DNA of 7,901 bases, from NCBI GenBank assembly GCA_903879995.1, contig CAIRNW010000175.1:1-7901 (forward strand). The letters are read 5' to 3'. The translations under genes and the position numbers were made by a program. Shown piece by piece: positions 1 to 6,832 of this stretch. Position 1 is the first letter of the stretch. Each line of letters begins with the position of its first letter. Source of the DNA: an uncultured Bacteroidota bacterium. GTDB taxonomy: Bacteria; Bacteroidota; Bacteroidia; Chitinophagales; Chitinophagaceae. The notes beneath the pieces are model-generated. The model did not search any database and was not told the DNA's origin. It was given only the letters and a program-made list of their open reading frames with translations.

Positions 1-678
1 ATGAATAAACTCATGACTTAACAACGCCGCCAGCTCAGGATAGGTCTCCATATTTTCCAATAAGCCGGTGTATACGACCAACTGCCCACCCGGTAAGGCA
101 AATGCATTGACCATTTCATCCTTGACCACCGTAATACGAATGGAATAGTCCGTTTCAATGGCTAACGCAGTAAAAAATTCATTGAGCACCCGAGTAGCCA
201 TTGTGTCCTCGGTTTGCGCACTTTTCATAGCCTCGAATACAGTATCCCCCAATTGACGCTCTGTTTTTTTTGAAACAACAGTTGCCACCTGCTCAGCTAA
301 CCAGGGTACCATAAAAAAATACAATAATGCACCCGATACTAGTAACACACTTAATAAAGCTGCCGTGCGACGCAGATTACCAGTTCTTTTTTTTCGAAAC
401 CAGGACTTATTGGACTCTGCTTTAATTTCCTCCCAATATTCAAACGCTTCACGACCAGCAACTCGAAACTCAGCCTGGGTATTGATTTGTATAAAACGGC
501 TTCGTTGCTCAGCGAACAAAAAATCACCTTGTACCTCCTTGATAGGCCAGTCTTGACGGGCAGGGTTGCCATCCTGGTCATGGAAACCAATACTTAGAGT
601 TCGATCCGATAATAGAAGCGTAGCCTCACGGGGGGGAGAAAAATAACTAGGATAAAATTGCCCACTAAAGGTTTTCAT
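1..678 (-). CDS. M48-type membrane metallopeptidase, 3' end outside window
   Basis: This is a partial leftward gene, 226 codons, open from ATG at 678 to the window edge without a stop. Seen: a beta-rich, soluble N-terminal segment of about 90 residues; a basic stretch (FRKKR, about 94-98); one strong membrane helix at about 105-127; then a segment with NAFALPGG (191-198) and, as the last five residues, HEFIH (222-226). NAFxxPGG followed some 25-30 residues later by HExxH is typical of M48 zinc peptidases, where the two His bind zinc and the Glu is the catalytic base. The N-terminal part resembles the PH-like segment found before the membrane helix in some M48 proteins, but that is inference. 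The catalytic domain probably faces the periplasm. The third zinc ligand would lie beyond the window. The gene is divergent from the DUF2452 gene across 63 bp. No exact promoter is seen; TATCTTTA at 695-702 on this strand is one base off TAnnTTTG. Confidence 0.88.
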   Translation of the reverse strand, partial: MKTFSGQFYPSYFSPPREATLLLSDRTLSIGFHDQDGNPARQDWPIKEVQGDFLFAEQRSRFIQINTQAEFRVAGREAFEYWEEIKAESNKSWFRKKRTGNLRRTAALLSVLLVSGALLYFFMVPWLAEQVATVVSKKTERQLGDTVFEAMKSAQTEDTMATRVLNEFFTALAIETDYSIRITVVKDEMVNAFALPGGQLVVYTGLLENMETYPELAALLSHEFIH

Positions 679-723
679 GGAAAAGATTGAAACTTAAAGA
701 TAAGACGGCCAACTTTTCGACCC

Positions 724-731
724 TATTTTTG
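724..731 (+). promoter_or_regulatory. Bacteroidota -7 element TATTTTTG before DUF2452 gene
   Basis: TATTTTTG matches the Bacteroidota sigma-factor -7 consensus TAnnTTTG exactly. It ends 10 nt before the ATG at 742. No TTG is seen at the usual 17-23 nt upstream, so the -33 half is weak or absent. Transcription would start within a few bases of the start codon. Confidence 0.5.
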
Positions 732-741
732 TAATACTCTC

Positions 742-1530
742 ATGGTACAGGCTTACAATTTTTTAGCTTCCTGGCAACTTTTCCCTGAAAAAGGGTCCTA
801 CGAAAAGGGGGACCGACCCAAAAGTGGTATTTACAAGATTGAGGCTGTAGAGGGCAAAAAAGAACTACGCATTTTTCATAACTGGGTAAGCCTCGAAAAC
901 CAGGCATTTGCCTCCAATTATACCATTAATGCCGATGGGGACTTACACCCCCTTCCTGAATCTGAGGGCGCAGATAAAGTACAAGCTTTATTCTCGGATA
1001 GCATCACCTTTGAGATTCATTTTTACAGAGGTGGGCAATCTATCCTTCACATGGTGCATGAGATCATGCCAAATGGTTATTTACGCGTCACACAACAAGG
1101 CGAACTGGAGAATGGACAGGCCTATACCAATATGGAGTACTACCATAAGCAAATGAGTGTTCTCCCCTATGCCGCATCTGTTTCGGGAGCTGTAATCAGA
1201 CCCACGGAGGAAGGGATGATCAAACACAAAGCGCTGACGGCAATGGAAGAGCAAACCAATATGCAGCTTGACCAAATTCGTCAGCAAATTGAATTACTTG
1301 CCTTACAGGCACAGGAAATTCAAAAGCGAAAAGAACTTTCCCTGATGATCTATGAAGCAAAGCTTACATTCAAACCGAATATTGGTCAAGTATATTATCT
1401 CTACCAAAAAAATGATGATAGCTATTTAGTATCCTTGGTCTCTCCCAAAGAATGGGGTGCAGCAGGTCCATTCAAGAAATTTATTGCAACCGTCCAATTG
1501 CTGGCGGATCACACCTGGAAAGAACTCTAG
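742..1530 (+). CDS. DUF2452 domain protein with extra N-terminal domain
   Basis: This is a cytoplasmic protein of 262 residues with no signal peptide or membrane segment. Residues about 138-240 look like DUF2452, a Bacteroidota family of unknown function: LPYAASVSGAVIRP (141-154), an amphipathic and probably coiled-coil helix rich in Gln and Glu (about 165-199), then IYEAKLTFKPNIGQVYYLY (203-221) and LVSPKEWG (232-239). Residues 1-135 form a separate, beta-strand-rich domain with many aromatic residues (KSGIYKIE, FEIHFYRGG, YLRVTQQGELENG); its alternating pattern suggests a small barrel or lipocalin-like fold, but I cannot assign it. Many DUF2452 proteins I know are shorter and lack this part. 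ATG at 742 is the only sensible start and sits just after a -7 element. The gene is 17 bp before pdxJ on the same strand. Family assignment is from memory of conserved motifs; the function is unknown. Confidence 0.82.
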   Translation: MVQAYNFLASWQLFPEKGSYEKGDRPKSGIYKIEAVEGKKELRIFHNWVSLENQAFASNYTINADGDLHPLPESEGADKVQALFSDSITFEIHFYRGGQSILHMVHEIMPNGYLRVTQQGELENGQAYTNMEYYHKQMSVLPYAASVSGAVIRPTEEGMIKHKALTAMEEQTNMQLDQIRQQIELLALQAQEIQKRKELSLMIYEAKLTFKPNIGQVYYLYQKNDDSYLVSLVSPKEWGAAGPFKKFIATVQLLADHTWKEL

Positions 1531-1535
1531 GATAG

Positions 1536-1543
1536 TATCTTTG
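1536..1543 (+). promoter_or_regulatory. -7 element TATCTTTG before pdxJ
   Basis: This is an exact TAnnTTTG in the 17-bp gap between the DUF2452 stop and the pdxJ GTG start, ending 4 nt before the GTG. It suggests pdxJ has its own leaderless transcript in addition to any read-through. No TTG is seen 17-23 nt upstream. Confidence 0.45.
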
Positions 1544-1547
1544 ACAA

Positions 1548-2270
1548 GTGACAAAACTCTCGGTCAATATCAACAAATTTGCTACGCTTCGAAATGCACG
1601 AGGAGGAAACAATCCCGACTTGCTAAAGATCACTAAGTTGGTAGAGCAATTTGGAGCAGATGGGATTACGGTTCATCCGCGACCCGATCAACGACATATC
1701 CGCTATAGTGATGTACGTGCACTAAAAAAAATCATAACCACTGAATTTAATATTGAGGGTAATTGCCGCGAGCAACAATTTGTTGAGTTGGTTTTAGAAA
1801 CGCAGCCTACCCAAGTGACCCTAGTACCCGACGCAACTGGACAATTAACCAGTGATCATGGTTGGGATACCATCACCCACCAACAATACCTCAAAGAGAT
1901 GGTAGCCATTTTTAAAAATCAGGGTATCCGTGTTAGTTTATTTGTAGACCCCGTAGAAGAAATGATCAGGGCCGCTAAAGAAACAGGAACTGATCGTGTA
2001 GAATTATACACCGAACAGTACGCTACTCTTTACCAGGCTGGCGAAAAGGAAAAGGCAATAGCTCCCTATTACCAAGCAGCCGTAGTGGCTAAGGAATTGA
2101 ATCTAGCACTCAATGCGGGGCATGACCTGGATCATAACAACCTGCGCTATTTTCATCAACAAATCCCCTGGATCCAAGAAGTAAGTATTGGACATGCACT
2201 GATTTGCGATTCCCTAATATGGGGTCTAGAAAATACCATTCAACTCTATAAAAGAGAGTTACAAGCTTAA
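1548..2270 (+). CDS. pdxJ: pyridoxine 5'-phosphate synthase PdxJ
   Basis: PdxJ condenses 1-deoxy-D-xylulose 5-phosphate with 3-amino-2-oxopropyl phosphate to make pyridoxine 5'-phosphate, the ring-closing step of the DXP-dependent vitamin B6 pathway, in the cytoplasm. The protein has 240 residues, the usual family length, and is a TIM barrel. Visible motifs: NINKFATLRNARGG (7-20), GADGITVHPRPDQRHI (36-51) with the catalytic His43, NIEGN with Glu70 (68-72), VTLVPD (90-95), VSLFVDP (129-135), NAGHDL with His192 (189-194), and the C-terminal phosphate-binding SIGHAL with His216 (213-218). All expected active-site residues are present. The start is GTG at 1548, which gives the standard N-terminus MTKLSVNIN. 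It follows the DUF2452 gene by 17 bp, and its stop overlaps that of convergent miaA. The family normally works with PdxA, which is not in this window. Confidence 0.97.
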   Translation: MTKLSVNINKFATLRNARGGNNPDLLKITKLVEQFGADGITVHPRPDQRHIRYSDVRALKKIITTEFNIEGNCREQQFVELVLETQPTQVTLVPDATGQLTSDHGWDTITHQQYLKEMVAIFKNQGIRVSLFVDPVEEMIRAAKETGTDRVELYTEQYATLYQAGEKEKAIAPYYQAAVVAKELNLALNAGHDLDHNNLRYFHQQIPWIQEVSIGHALICDSLIWGLENTIQLYKRELQA

Positions 2271-2272
2271 GC
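2265..2272. other. palindrome GCTTAAGC carrying both convergent stop codons
   Basis: The perfect 8-bp palindrome reads Ala-stop (GCT TAA) on both strands. It ends pdxJ on the plus strand and miaA on the minus strand, with a 4-bp overlap (2267-2270). There is no gap for a terminator between the two genes, so their transcripts probably overlap at the 3' ends. Confidence 0.85.
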
Positions 2273-3172
2273 AATTCTTTTTTTTATGTACGAACGGATC
2301 GCGGCAAGCTGATCCGGTTCAAACCACTCGATAGCATCCTGCTTTTTAAACCAAGTCAGTTGCCTTTTAGCATACTGCCGGGTATTAATTTTTATTTGCT
2401 CCTTGGCTTGTTCCAAAGTGCAGGCTCCTTTTAGATAGCTAAACAATTCAGTGTAGCCCACTGTTTGAAGTGGAGTTAAGGTTGCGTATTGCTCCAGGGA
2501 GCGCACTTCTTCTAAAAGTCCTTGTGCGAACATATGCTCCACACGCTGATCAATTAATTCAACCAATGTGTCGCGTGAACGTGTGAGTCCTATTGAGCAG
2601 AGTGAATAATATGGTTGTGCTGTTTCTTTTTTTCTAAAAGATAAAATACTGGAACCCGTTGCACGAAATACCTCTAACGCACGCATCATTCGCTGGGGAT
2701 TTTTTATTTCACCAGCGGCTGCAAACAGGGGATCAAGACGGCTTACTTCCGATTGCAGCCATGGTAGACCTAATTGCTCATATTGCTCAATTACCTGATT
2801 CCTTATCTCAGCATCTACAGCAGGAATTTTGTCTAATCCCTCATGAAAAGATTTCCAATATAGCCCCGTACCACCTACCATCACCACTACTGGAAAACGT
2901 TGAAACAAGTTTTTAACCACCGAATGCGCCTGTTCTGCGTAGGTATGCGCATCAAGCGGTTGATGAATAGTGTGAGAAGCAATAAAATGATGTTTGATAG
3001 AAGTCAATTCAACTTCAGACGGACGAGCCACTCCAATAGAAAGTTCTTGATAACACTGTCTGCTATCAAAGGAAACTATTTCAGTATCCAACCATTTTGC
3101 CACCTCGATGGCAAGTGCAGTTTTACCAGCTGCCGTAGGACCTGCAATTTGTATGATAACTGGCAGAGACAT
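2267..3172 (-). CDS. miaA: tRNA dimethylallyltransferase MiaA
   Basis: MiaA transfers a dimethylallyl group to N6 of A37 in tRNAs that read codons starting with U, giving i6A. It acts in the cytoplasm. The protein has 301 residues, the usual length. Visible motifs: P-loop GPTAAGKT (11-18); DSRQCYQELSIGVARPS (36-52), the Bacteroidota form of the DSRQxY...IGTAKP motif, with Asp36 as the likely general base; GGTGLY (100-105); NPQRMMRALEVF (158-169); DQRVEHMFAQGLLEEV (208-223); QTVGYTEL (236-243); and NTRQYAKRQLTWF (263-275), the tRNA-contacting region. ATG at 3172 lies 8 nt after the stop of the PRiA4_ORF3 gene, and no TAnnTTTG lies in front, so the two are probably co-transcribed. Its 3' end overlaps convergent pdxJ by 4 bp. 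Confidence 0.97.
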   Translation of the reverse strand: MSLPVIIQIAGPTAAGKTALAIEVAKWLDTEIVSFDSRQCYQELSIGVARPSEVELTSIKHHFIASHTIHQPLDAHTYAEQAHSVVKNLFQRFPVVVMVGGTGLYWKSFHEGLDKIPAVDAEIRNQVIEQYEQLGLPWLQSEVSRLDPLFAAAGEIKNPQRMMRALEVFRATGSSILSFRKKETAQPYYSLCSIGLTRSRDTLVELIDQRVEHMFAQGLLEEVRSLEQYATLTPLQTVGYTELFSYLKGACTLEQAKEQIKINTRQYAKRQLTWFKKQDAIEWFEPDQLAAIRSYIKKRIA

Positions 3173-3180
3173 GAACGGAA

Positions 3181-3738
3181 TTAAATCTCCTCTTCGCTCA
3201 TTCCTTCCTCATCCAAACTAATATCTTCGCCTTCCTCATCTTTTTCAGCAAAACCATCCTCTGCTTTGCTGAGGTCATATTTTTCTTCGATATCGGCAAA
3301 CTTTTCTCCTAACAAGGCTTTAGTACCATACTGGCTGGGAGGGATACCCTCTACCCGCGTTACAGCCGGGTATGTCAGCTTAGGATTTTCTTCCTTGGAC
3401 ACATTGATTAGTTCAAGTAAAAAGGTCCAGTTTCGATTAAAATCATACACATAGATAAAGCGCTGATTTAAATTTTTTATCTCAGCACCAATTGTGGTTT
3501 GATCCATAAGTAGCGGAGGCGCTTTGTACTCCTTCTCATAAACGGCTAAACTAATCTCTCGTCCACGCTGCCATTGATCATTACTTCTGAAAAAAGTAGC
3601 CTGATGTTTCTGGTCGAACTCGTAAGACTTCAAAACAGCCTGATGAAGACTGAAAAACGTGTCCGTATGAAAAAGCGCAATATCCCTGTAGATGGTATCG
3701 TCCTCCTCAAAATAAACTCTAAACTTAAGAATAGGCAT
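3181..3738 (-). CDS. plasmid pRiA4b ORF-3-like family protein (function unknown)
   Basis: This protein of 185 residues resembles the PRiA4_ORF3 family (also named IS1096 passenger TnpR-like in annotations). Seen: a start MPILKFRVYFEEDD typical of the fold; LHQAVLKSYEFDQKHQATFF (31-50); FIYVYDFNRNWTFLLEL (94-110), matching the family signature YxYDFGDxWxxxxxLE; YPAVTRVEGIPPSQYG (123-138), matching the later YPxxxxGxGxxPPEDxG region; and a very acidic tail from about 150 to the end. There is no signal peptide or membrane helix. No biochemical function is established for the family. Despite the names, nothing here looks like a transposon. It sits between the CCA enzyme and miaA, which suggests a link to tRNA or RNA metabolism, but only by neighbourhood. 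ATG at 3738 follows a -7 element by 4 nt. Confidence 0.8.
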   Translation of the reverse strand: MPILKFRVYFEEDDTIYRDIALFHTDTFFSLHQAVLKSYEFDQKHQATFFRSNDQWQRGREISLAVYEKEYKAPPLLMDQTTIGAEIKNLNQRFIYVYDFNRNWTFLLELINVSKEENPKLTYPAVTRVEGIPPSQYGTKALLGEKFADIEEKYDLSKAEDGFAEKDEEGEDISLDEEGMSEEEI

Positions 3739-3742
3739 GCTA

Positions 3743-3750
3743 CAAAGCTA
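3743..3750 (-). promoter_or_regulatory. -7 element TAGCTTTG before PRiA4_ORF3 gene
   Basis: This is an exact TAnnTTTG on the minus strand in the 27-bp gap after the CCA gene stop, ending 4 nt before the ATG at 3738. A TTG at 3769-3767 lies 16 nt upstream, one base short of the usual -33 spacing of 17-23, which makes this the best two-part promoter in the window. It would drive the PRiA4_ORF3-miaA pair. Confidence 0.55.
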
Positions 3751-3765
3751 GGGATAAATTAGCGG

Positions 3766-5193
3766 TCAATTCTTAGGGTGAATTCCCAATGAAGCTGCTT
3801 TTTCCAACATAAATTGATAAGCCGCCTCGTAGGAGTTAGGAATCACACCATCCAGCATGGCATCTTTGATAGCATCTTTAATCATCCCCACAGGTTTAGA
3901 CGGAGATAATCCAAATGTTTCCATAATCAATTCACCGCTTATAGGCGGTTGCCAGGTACGAATATGATCCTTCTCTTCCACTTCCCTACAACGCTGTCTG
4001 ACCAGCATGAAGTTATCGAGGTAGCGCTTGACCTTTGCTTGATTCTTAGAAGTGATATCAGCCTCACAAAGTATCATCAGCGAATCAAAGTCTTCTCCGG
4101 CATCAAATAGCAATCTTCGAATAGCAGCGTCAGTGATATTTTCTTTAGTAAGACTAATGGGCCGGAGGTGTAGCTCAACTAATTTTTTTACAAATCGCAT
4201 TTTCTCGTGTAAGGGCAACTTCAATTTTGTAAAAATTTTTGGTACCATTCTTCCTCCTACTACTTCGTGACCGTGAAAAGTCCATCCATGTCCCTTCTCA
4301 AAACGTTTTGTGGCAGGTTTAGCAATATCATGCAGCAATGCTGCCCATCGAAGCCATAAATCCGTTGATTGCTGCGCCACATTATCCAATACCTGCAATG
4401 TGTGATAAAAATTATCCTTATGCCCATGTCCGTCTTTGTACTCCGCACCTGCTAAATCAACTACCTGAGGAAAAATTAATTTTAATAACCCCGCTTTGTA
4501 AAGCAGATCAAATCCGATAGAGGGTTTAGGAGCTAAAAGAATCTTTGTCAGTTCGTCCGTAATTCTCTCCTGCGAAATAATATCAATTCGCTTGGCATTT
4601 CGAACAATCCCATCCCAGGTACTTTCTTCAATTACAAAACCAAGTTGTGTAGCAAAACGAATGGCACGCATCATTCGAAGGGGATCGTCACTAAAGGTTT
4701 TATCAGGATCCTGCGGTGTTCTGATAATTCCTTTATCCAAATCCTTCAGTCCACCAAACGGATCGATCAGTTTTCCAAAATTGGATGCTTGCAAACTGAT
4801 GGCTAGTGCATTAATGGTGAAGTCCCTTCGCTCCTGGTCATCTTGTAAACTACCAGGCGTTACGGTAGGATTGCGAGAACTATGCTGATAACTCTCTTTT
4901 CGAGCACCCACAAATTCCACATCCGTTACCGGTTCCGTTTTCAATTGAAAGTGAGCCGTACCAAAAGTTTTAAAAAGATCCACTTTAGGTTTTGGCTTGA
5001 ATTGGGCAGCCACTTGCTCAGCTAGCTCAAGCGCATCTCCTATACAAACAAAGTCTAAATCGGTAGTGGGGCGCCCCATGAGTTTATCACGAACAAATCC
5101 GCCCACCAAATAGGTTTCACACTGCAGTAAGTGTGCGCCTGCAGCCACTTTCTGCAATACTGCTAATTCTTCAGGTGTGCAACGAATGTCCAT
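3766..5193 (-). CDS. CCA tRNA nucleotidyltransferase with HD domain (class II)
   Basis: This enzyme of the polyA polymerase/CCA-adding family probably adds or repairs the 3'-CCA end of tRNAs, in the cytoplasm. The protein has 475 residues. Order of motifs: LVGGFVRDKL (29-38) and DLDF with metal-binding Asp45 and Asp47; RRDFTINAL (122-130); DPFGGLKDL (144-152); DDPLRMMRAIRFA (169-181), which contains the DDxxR nucleotide-selection motif; then an HD phosphohydrolase domain with HTL (264-266), LLHDIAKP (286-293) carrying His288-Asp289, and FHGHE (306-310). The HD domain is common in bacterial members and gives phosphatase or phosphodiesterase activity in some. In Bacteroidota this single enzyme usually covers all CCA addition, but a split A-adding or polyA role cannot be excluded from sequence. 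ATG at 5193 follows a -7 element by 5 nt and lies 33 bp after the M42 gene stop. Confidence 0.92.
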   Translation of the reverse strand: MDIRCTPEELAVLQKVAAGAHLLQCETYLVGGFVRDKLMGRPTTDLDFVCIGDALELAEQVAAQFKPKPKVDLFKTFGTAHFQLKTEPVTDVEFVGARKESYQHSSRNPTVTPGSLQDDQERRDFTINALAISLQASNFGKLIDPFGGLKDLDKGIIRTPQDPDKTFSDDPLRMMRAIRFATQLGFVIEESTWDGIVRNAKRIDIISQERITDELTKILLAPKPSIGFDLLYKAGLLKLIFPQVVDLAGAEYKDGHGHKDNFYHTLQVLDNVAQQSTDLWLRWAALLHDIAKPATKRFEKGHGWTFHGHEVVGGRMVPKIFTKLKLPLHEKMRFVKKLVELHLRPISLTKENITDAAIRRLLFDAGEDFDSLMILCEADITSKNQAKVKRYLDNFMLVRQRCREVEEKDHIRTWQPPISGELIMETFGLSPSKPVGMIKDAIKDAMLDGVIPNSYEAAYQFMLEKAASLGIHPKN

Positions 5194-5198
5194 CCGCG

Positions 5199-5206
5199 CA
5201 AAGGTA
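5199..5206 (-). promoter_or_regulatory. -7 element TACCTTTG before CCA enzyme gene
   Basis: This is an exact TAnnTTTG on the minus strand in the 33-bp gap after the M42 gene, ending 5 nt before the ATG at 5193. No well-spaced TTG is seen upstream (a TTTG lies only 11 nt away). It suggests that the CCA gene has its own start of transcription within the leftward gene run. Confidence 0.48.
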
Positions 5207-5226
5207 CTGGTTCAGCCCAAAGTGTA

Positions 5227-6342
5227 TCAGAGATAACGCAGATTGGTTTTGGGGGACAATGTCAACAAGGTTTCATACATCAAACGGATGGTACTTTCAA
5301 TATCATCGCGGTGAAGCATTTCTACCGTGGTATGCATATAACGAAGTGGAATAGAAATTAAAACGGAGGGGCATCCATCATTTGAGTAAGCAAAAGAATC
5401 CGTATCCGTACCAGTGCTTCTGCTTTGTGCACGCCATTGAACAGGAATTTTCTTTTTAGCAGCCACATCTTCTACAAGAGCTAGCAGTTTATTATGAACA
5501 GCCGGCGCATAGCAGAGTGAAGGACCCTTACCGGTGGCTACTTCGCCCTCAATCGCTTTATTGATCAGCGGCGTAGTGGTATCATGTGTTACATCCGTAA
5601 TAATTGCTATATCGGGCTTGATACGACGGGCAATCATTTCCGCACCACGCAAACCAATTTCTTCCTGGACCGCATTGACTACATACAACCCAAAAGGCAG
5701 TTGCTTTTTATTTTCTTTTAAGAGCCTGGCCACCTCCGCAATCATAAAGCCTCCAATTCGATTATCAAAAGCTCTTCCGATATAATTACCATTTGCTAAT
5801 TCATCAAAACCATCTTGGTAGGTTACTACAGCACCAATATGGATACCTAATGCCGCTACTTCTTTTTTGGAACGCGCGCCACAATCCAACCATAAATTAT
5901 CCGTACGCGGTGTAGGTTCTTTTTGCTCAGGGCTTCCTAAACGGGTATGAATAGCAGGCCAGCCAAACACGGCTTTAACTGGACCTTTTTTCCCATGAAT
6001 GATTACCCTTGAAGCAGGAGCAGTTTGGTGATCCACCCCACCATTTCTTTTTAAATACAATAAACCATCGGCAGTGATATAATTAACAAACCAGCTTATT
6101 TCATCCGCATGCGCCTCTATCACCACTTTAAAAGGATGAGAAGGATTGATCACACCTACTGCTGTTCCATAGGGGTCCACATAGTGCGTATCCACATAAG
6201 GTTTTAGGTAATCGATCCACAAACGTTGCCCCCAACTCTCAAATCCCACAGGAGAAGCATTGTTGATATAGTTTTTAAAAAATGTAAATGAGGCCGATGT
6301 TAGAATCGACTTGTTAGTTTTTTTAGAAACAGTCTTAGCCAT
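5227..6342 (-). CDS. M42 family metallopeptidase (glutamyl/leucyl aminopeptidase-like)
   Basis: This is a cytoplasmic dinuclear metal aminopeptidase of the M42 family, in which members form large dodecameric shells that trim peptides from the N-terminus. The protein has 371 residues, within the family range. Metal ligands and catalytic residues are all visible: EAHADEISWFV with His78 and Asp80 (76-86), AFDNRIGG with bridging Asp193 (191-198), VQEEIGLRGA with catalytic Glu227 and ligand Glu228 (225-234), ITDVTHDT with Asp250, and RYMHT with His337 (334-338). The N-terminus is Lys- and Thr-rich and is not a signal peptide. Substrate preference (acidic, Leu or Lys) cannot be told from sequence. 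ATG at 6342 lies 25 bp after the lipoprotein gene stop with no -7 element in the gap, so it is probably co-transcribed with that gene. The upstream sequence is AT-rich with no Shine-Dalgarno. Confidence 0.94.
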   Translation of the reverse strand: MAKTVSKKTNKSILTSASFTFFKNYINNASPVGFESWGQRLWIDYLKPYVDTHYVDPYGTAVGVINPSHPFKVVIEAHADEISWFVNYITADGLLYLKRNGGVDHQTAPASRVIIHGKKGPVKAVFGWPAIHTRLGSPEQKEPTPRTDNLWLDCGARSKKEVAALGIHIGAVVTYQDGFDELANGNYIGRAFDNRIGGFMIAEVARLLKENKKQLPFGLYVVNAVQEEIGLRGAEMIARRIKPDIAIITDVTHDTTTPLINKAIEGEVATGKGPSLCYAPAVHNKLLALVEDVAAKKKIPVQWRAQSRSTGTDTDSFAYSNDGCPSVLISIPLRYMHTTVEMLHRDDIESTIRLMYETLLTLSPKTNLRYL

Positions 6343-6367
6343 AGAAAAATTTTAAAAAAGCAAGGAA

Positions 6368-6832
6368 TTAAGGTCTCTTCAACCGAATCTTATTAGACTC
6401 GCCGTAATTACTACGTTTACGCGTTTTATCAATCAATAACAATCCAAAGGCAGCCGTTGTATCACGCGTTACACCTGGCAATGTAAGCATGTTAGTTTGA
6501 TTGTAGGTATTGTATTCAAACTCCACTGCTATATCAGATTCACGTAATGCAGGAGGTATGCCTAAACGATTGGTAGGAAAACGCATGAGCGTGTCTACGC
6601 GAGAAGGATTATTACCATTGAACCATTTATAGACAATATAAACTGAATCTATGTCCCCCTCCTCGTCTGTATAGCGAGCCAAAAGTTTGATGATGTTACC
6701 ATTGTAAACGGTAGCCGGTTCAATAGAACGAACTTCTACTTTCGGTTCAGAGGTAAACTTATCTTTGCTGCAAGAAACAGCAAACAGTATGAGTAAAAAA
6801 AATAGCTGGAAACGCTGATTCATAAAACGCAT
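6368..6832 (-). CDS. small lipoprotein, Ig-like fold suspected, function unknown
   Basis: This is an exported lipoprotein of about 154 residues. The signal peptide has a basic start (MRFMNQR), a hydrophobic core FQLFFLLILFAV, and a lipobox AVSC with lipidated Cys21. The mature part is beta-rich. It contains RSIEPATVYNGNIIKL (35-50) and RYTDEEGDIDSVYIVY (53-68); the latter resembles the D-x-GD loop of Ig/cadherin-like domains common in Bacteroidota lipoproteins. Residues after the Cys are SKDKF, a mix of charges, so surface export by an acidic export signal is uncertain. Start choice: ATG at 6832 lies 6 nt after a -7 element; ATG at 6823 (MNQRF) would also give a good signal peptide; TTG at 6841 is unlikely because it overlaps the promoter element. 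It is probably co-transcribed with the M42 gene. I do not recognise a named family. Confidence 0.8.
   Translation of the reverse strand: MRFMNQRFQLFFLLILFAVSCSKDKFTSEPKVEVRSIEPATVYNGNIIKLLARYTDEEGDIDSVYIVYKWFNGNNPSRVDTLMRFPTNRLGIPPALRESDIAVEFEYNTYNQTNMLTLPGVTRDTTAAFGLLLIDKTRKRSNYGESNKIRLKRP
6760..6767 (+). promoter_or_regulatory. possible -7 element TATCTTTG for LuxE-family gene
   Basis: This is an exact TAnnTTTG on the plus strand, inside the lipoprotein coding region and antisense to it, 64 nt before the TTG start at 6832. It is the only exact element upstream of the LuxE-family gene. No TTG lies at -33 spacing, and the site could be a chance match within codons. Confidence 0.22.

Noticed and set aside
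351..590. Small open frames on both strands in the first 600 bases
   Set aside because: They are out-of-frame shadows. The real frame is the uninterrupted 226-codon M48 gene running off the left edge.
679..741. Exact divergent promoter for the M48 gene
   Set aside because: Only a one-mismatch element (TATCTTTA, 695-702 minus) is seen, 16 nt before the ATG, with no spaced -33 TTG, so I did not list it as a feature.
2265..2285. Intrinsic terminator for pdxJ (GCTTAAGC followed by a T run at 2278-2285)
   Set aside because: The 8-bp palindrome has no loop and is AT-rich in the centre, so it cannot form a stable hairpin; the T run is explained by Lys codons of miaA.
3181..3738. Plasmid or IS1096 remnant suggested by the family name
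   Set aside because: There is no transposase, inverted repeat or target duplication, and the gene sits in a tight housekeeping cluster with similar base composition. The name is historical.
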